Part shown: positions 63,312-64,000 of the stretch, piece by piece
Position numbering within the stretch: position 1 is the first letter of the stretch
How the letters are laid out: every line of letters begins with the position of its first letter
Source: Paracidovorax cattleyae
GTDB lineage: Bacteria > Pseudomonadota > Gammaproteobacteria > Burkholderiales > Burkholderiaceae_C
Direction of reading: 5' to 3'
NCBI RefSeq assembly: GCF_900104515.1
Contig: NZ_FNJL01000016.1
Coordinates: forward strand, 1 to 64,000
Length of the DNA: 64,000 bases
Notes under the pieces: model-generated
Seen by the model: only the letters and a program-made list of their open reading frames with translations
Databases searched by the model: none
What the model was told of the DNA's origin: nothing
Position numbers and translations under genes: made by a program

Positions 63312-64000
63312 ATGAAGTCTCCTGCCCCCCCCTCCTTCCTCGCACGCGTGCACCGGGCCGCCCTGCGGCTGGGGCTCGCGCACGGCCTCGCCGCGATCGC
63401 CCTGCTGGGGGCGGTGGCGCCCGCGCACGCGCTGCGCATCAAGGAAGTGGCGGCCGTGCAGGGGGTGCGCAGCAACCAGTTGACGGGCTACGGCCTGGTC
63501 GTGGGCCTGGACGGCACGGGCGACCAGACGACGCAGATGCCCATCACCACACAGGCGCTGACCAACTACCTGCAGCAGATGGGCATCAGCCTGCCGCCCG
63601 GCACGGCAGCGCCGCAGCTCAAGAACGTGGCCACGGTGATCGTGACGGCGCAGTTGCCGGCGTTCGCCCAGCCCGGGCAGTTCATCGACGTGAACGTGTC
63701 CTCCATGGGCAATGCCAAGTCGCTCAAGGGCGGCACGCTGATCGCCACGCCGCTGCGCGGCGCCGACGGTGAGATCTATGCGCTGGCACAGGGCAACCTG
63801 GTGGTCGGTGGCGCAGGCGCCGCAGCCGGTGGCAGCAAGGTGCAGATCAACCACCTGAGCGCGGGCCGCATTCCGGAGGGCGCGCAGGTGGAGCGGTCTG
63901 TGCCCACGCCGCTGCACGACGGGGACACCATCAACCTGGGCCTCAATGCCTCGGATTTCCAGACCGCGCGCAAGGTGGCGCAGGCCATCAACGACAAGCT
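63312..64000 (+). CDS. flgI: P-ring protein FlgI (partial)
   Basis: The first about 229 residues of FlgI; the gene runs off the window. A signal peptide ([19 protein letters not shown]) leads into [34 protein letters not shown] and [17 protein letters not shown], all typical FlgI. It begins 252 bp after hipB's start codon, on the opposite strand. A small hairpin (CCGAT 63292-63296 with ATCGG 63303-63307) precedes the ATG. No promoter is recognised upstream, so how it is expressed after the hipBA insertion is unclear. Confidence 0.96.
   Translation, partial: MKSPAPPSFLARVHRAALRLGLAHGLAAIALLGAVAPAHALRIKEVAAVQGVRSNQLTGYGLVVGLDGTGDQTTQMPITTQALTNYLQQMGISLPPGTAAPQLKNVATVIVTAQLPAFAQPGQFIDVNVSSMGNAKSLKGGTLIATPLRGADGEIYALAQGNLVVGGAGAAAGGSKVQINHLSAGRIPEGAQVERSVPTPLHDGDTINLGLNASDFQTARKVAQAINDK

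Noticed and set aside
1-64000. CRISPR arrays, tRNA or rRNA genes, insertion sequences, prophage genes
   Set aside because: None was recognised by eye on either strand; the only mobile-type signal is the hipBA insertion.

Overview
The window is GC-rich DNA from a motile betaproteobacterium. The gene order (che, fli, flagellin, modification island, mot, flh, flg) and the flagellins look like Comamonadaceae, probably the plant-associated Acidovorax avenae/citrulli group. The genus is inferred from pattern memory and was not searched. Nearly the whole window is one flagellar and chemotaxis region with few non-coding gaps. The window ends inside flgI.

Layout. (1) 1-2320: a relatively AT-rich, repeat-bearing leader and a Uup-type ABC-F ATPase. 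(2) 2372-8882, minus strand: chemotaxis genes in transcription order small CheZ-like, cheY, cheA, cheW, cheR, cheD, cheB. (3) 9072-10801, plus: a receiver-histidine kinase and a NarL-type response regulator. (4) 10827-22154, minus: fliF-G-H-I-J-K, then fliL-M-N-O-P-Q-R (basal body, C-ring, export gate and ATPase, hook-length control); fliE is divergent. (5) 22844-28102: fliT, fliS, fliD and flagellin 1 (minus), with a divergent second flagellin (plus). (6) 28183-44173: a sixteen-gene island for flagellin or surface glycan modification. The plus half has an acyl carrier protein, a KASIII-type ketosynthase, a ketoreductase, a left-handed beta-helix acyltransferase, an FkbM methyltransferase and a WavE-like protein. 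The minus half has a TPR/GT41 (OGT-like) transferase, a DegT aminotransferase, a Rieske oxygenase, rfbF-rfbG-rfbH for CDP-3,6-dideoxyhexose, an RmlC-like epimerase, two sugar dehydrogenases/epimerases and an Old Yellow Enzyme. (7) 44492-54008, plus: motA, motB, cheY, cheZ, flhB, flhA, flhF, a degenerate flhG-like gene and fliA. (8) 54090-55792, minus: flgN, flgM, flgA. (9) 56038-61349, plus: flgB to flgH; then a hipBA toxin-antitoxin pair on the minus strand; then flgI (plus, partial).

How it fits together. Basal-body, motor, export, filament and chemotaxis genes are all present except flhDC, flgJ, flgK, flgL and chemoreceptors, which must lie elsewhere. Regulatory signals are readable: sigma-28 (FliA) type promoters before flagellin 1, motA and flgM, and a recurring CCG(A/G)A-type inverted element before flhB and fliE/fliF, with a weaker version before flgB, that resembles FlhDC boxes. 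The island between flagellin and mot probably makes a nucleotide-activated deoxy or dideoxy (amino) sugar, decorates it with a dedicated short acyl chain and methyl group, and the OGT-like enzyme probably attaches glycan to Ser/Thr of flagellin. The most notable observations are this hybrid CDP-dideoxysugar plus acyl-chain plus Rieske island, its coupling to flagellin 2 through a terminator that abuts the acp ribosome-binding site, the hipBA insertion between flgH and flgI, a shared C-terminal G-S-(V/I)-D-L-F tail on CheD and the CheZ-like protein, and an FlhG-like protein without a Walker A motif.
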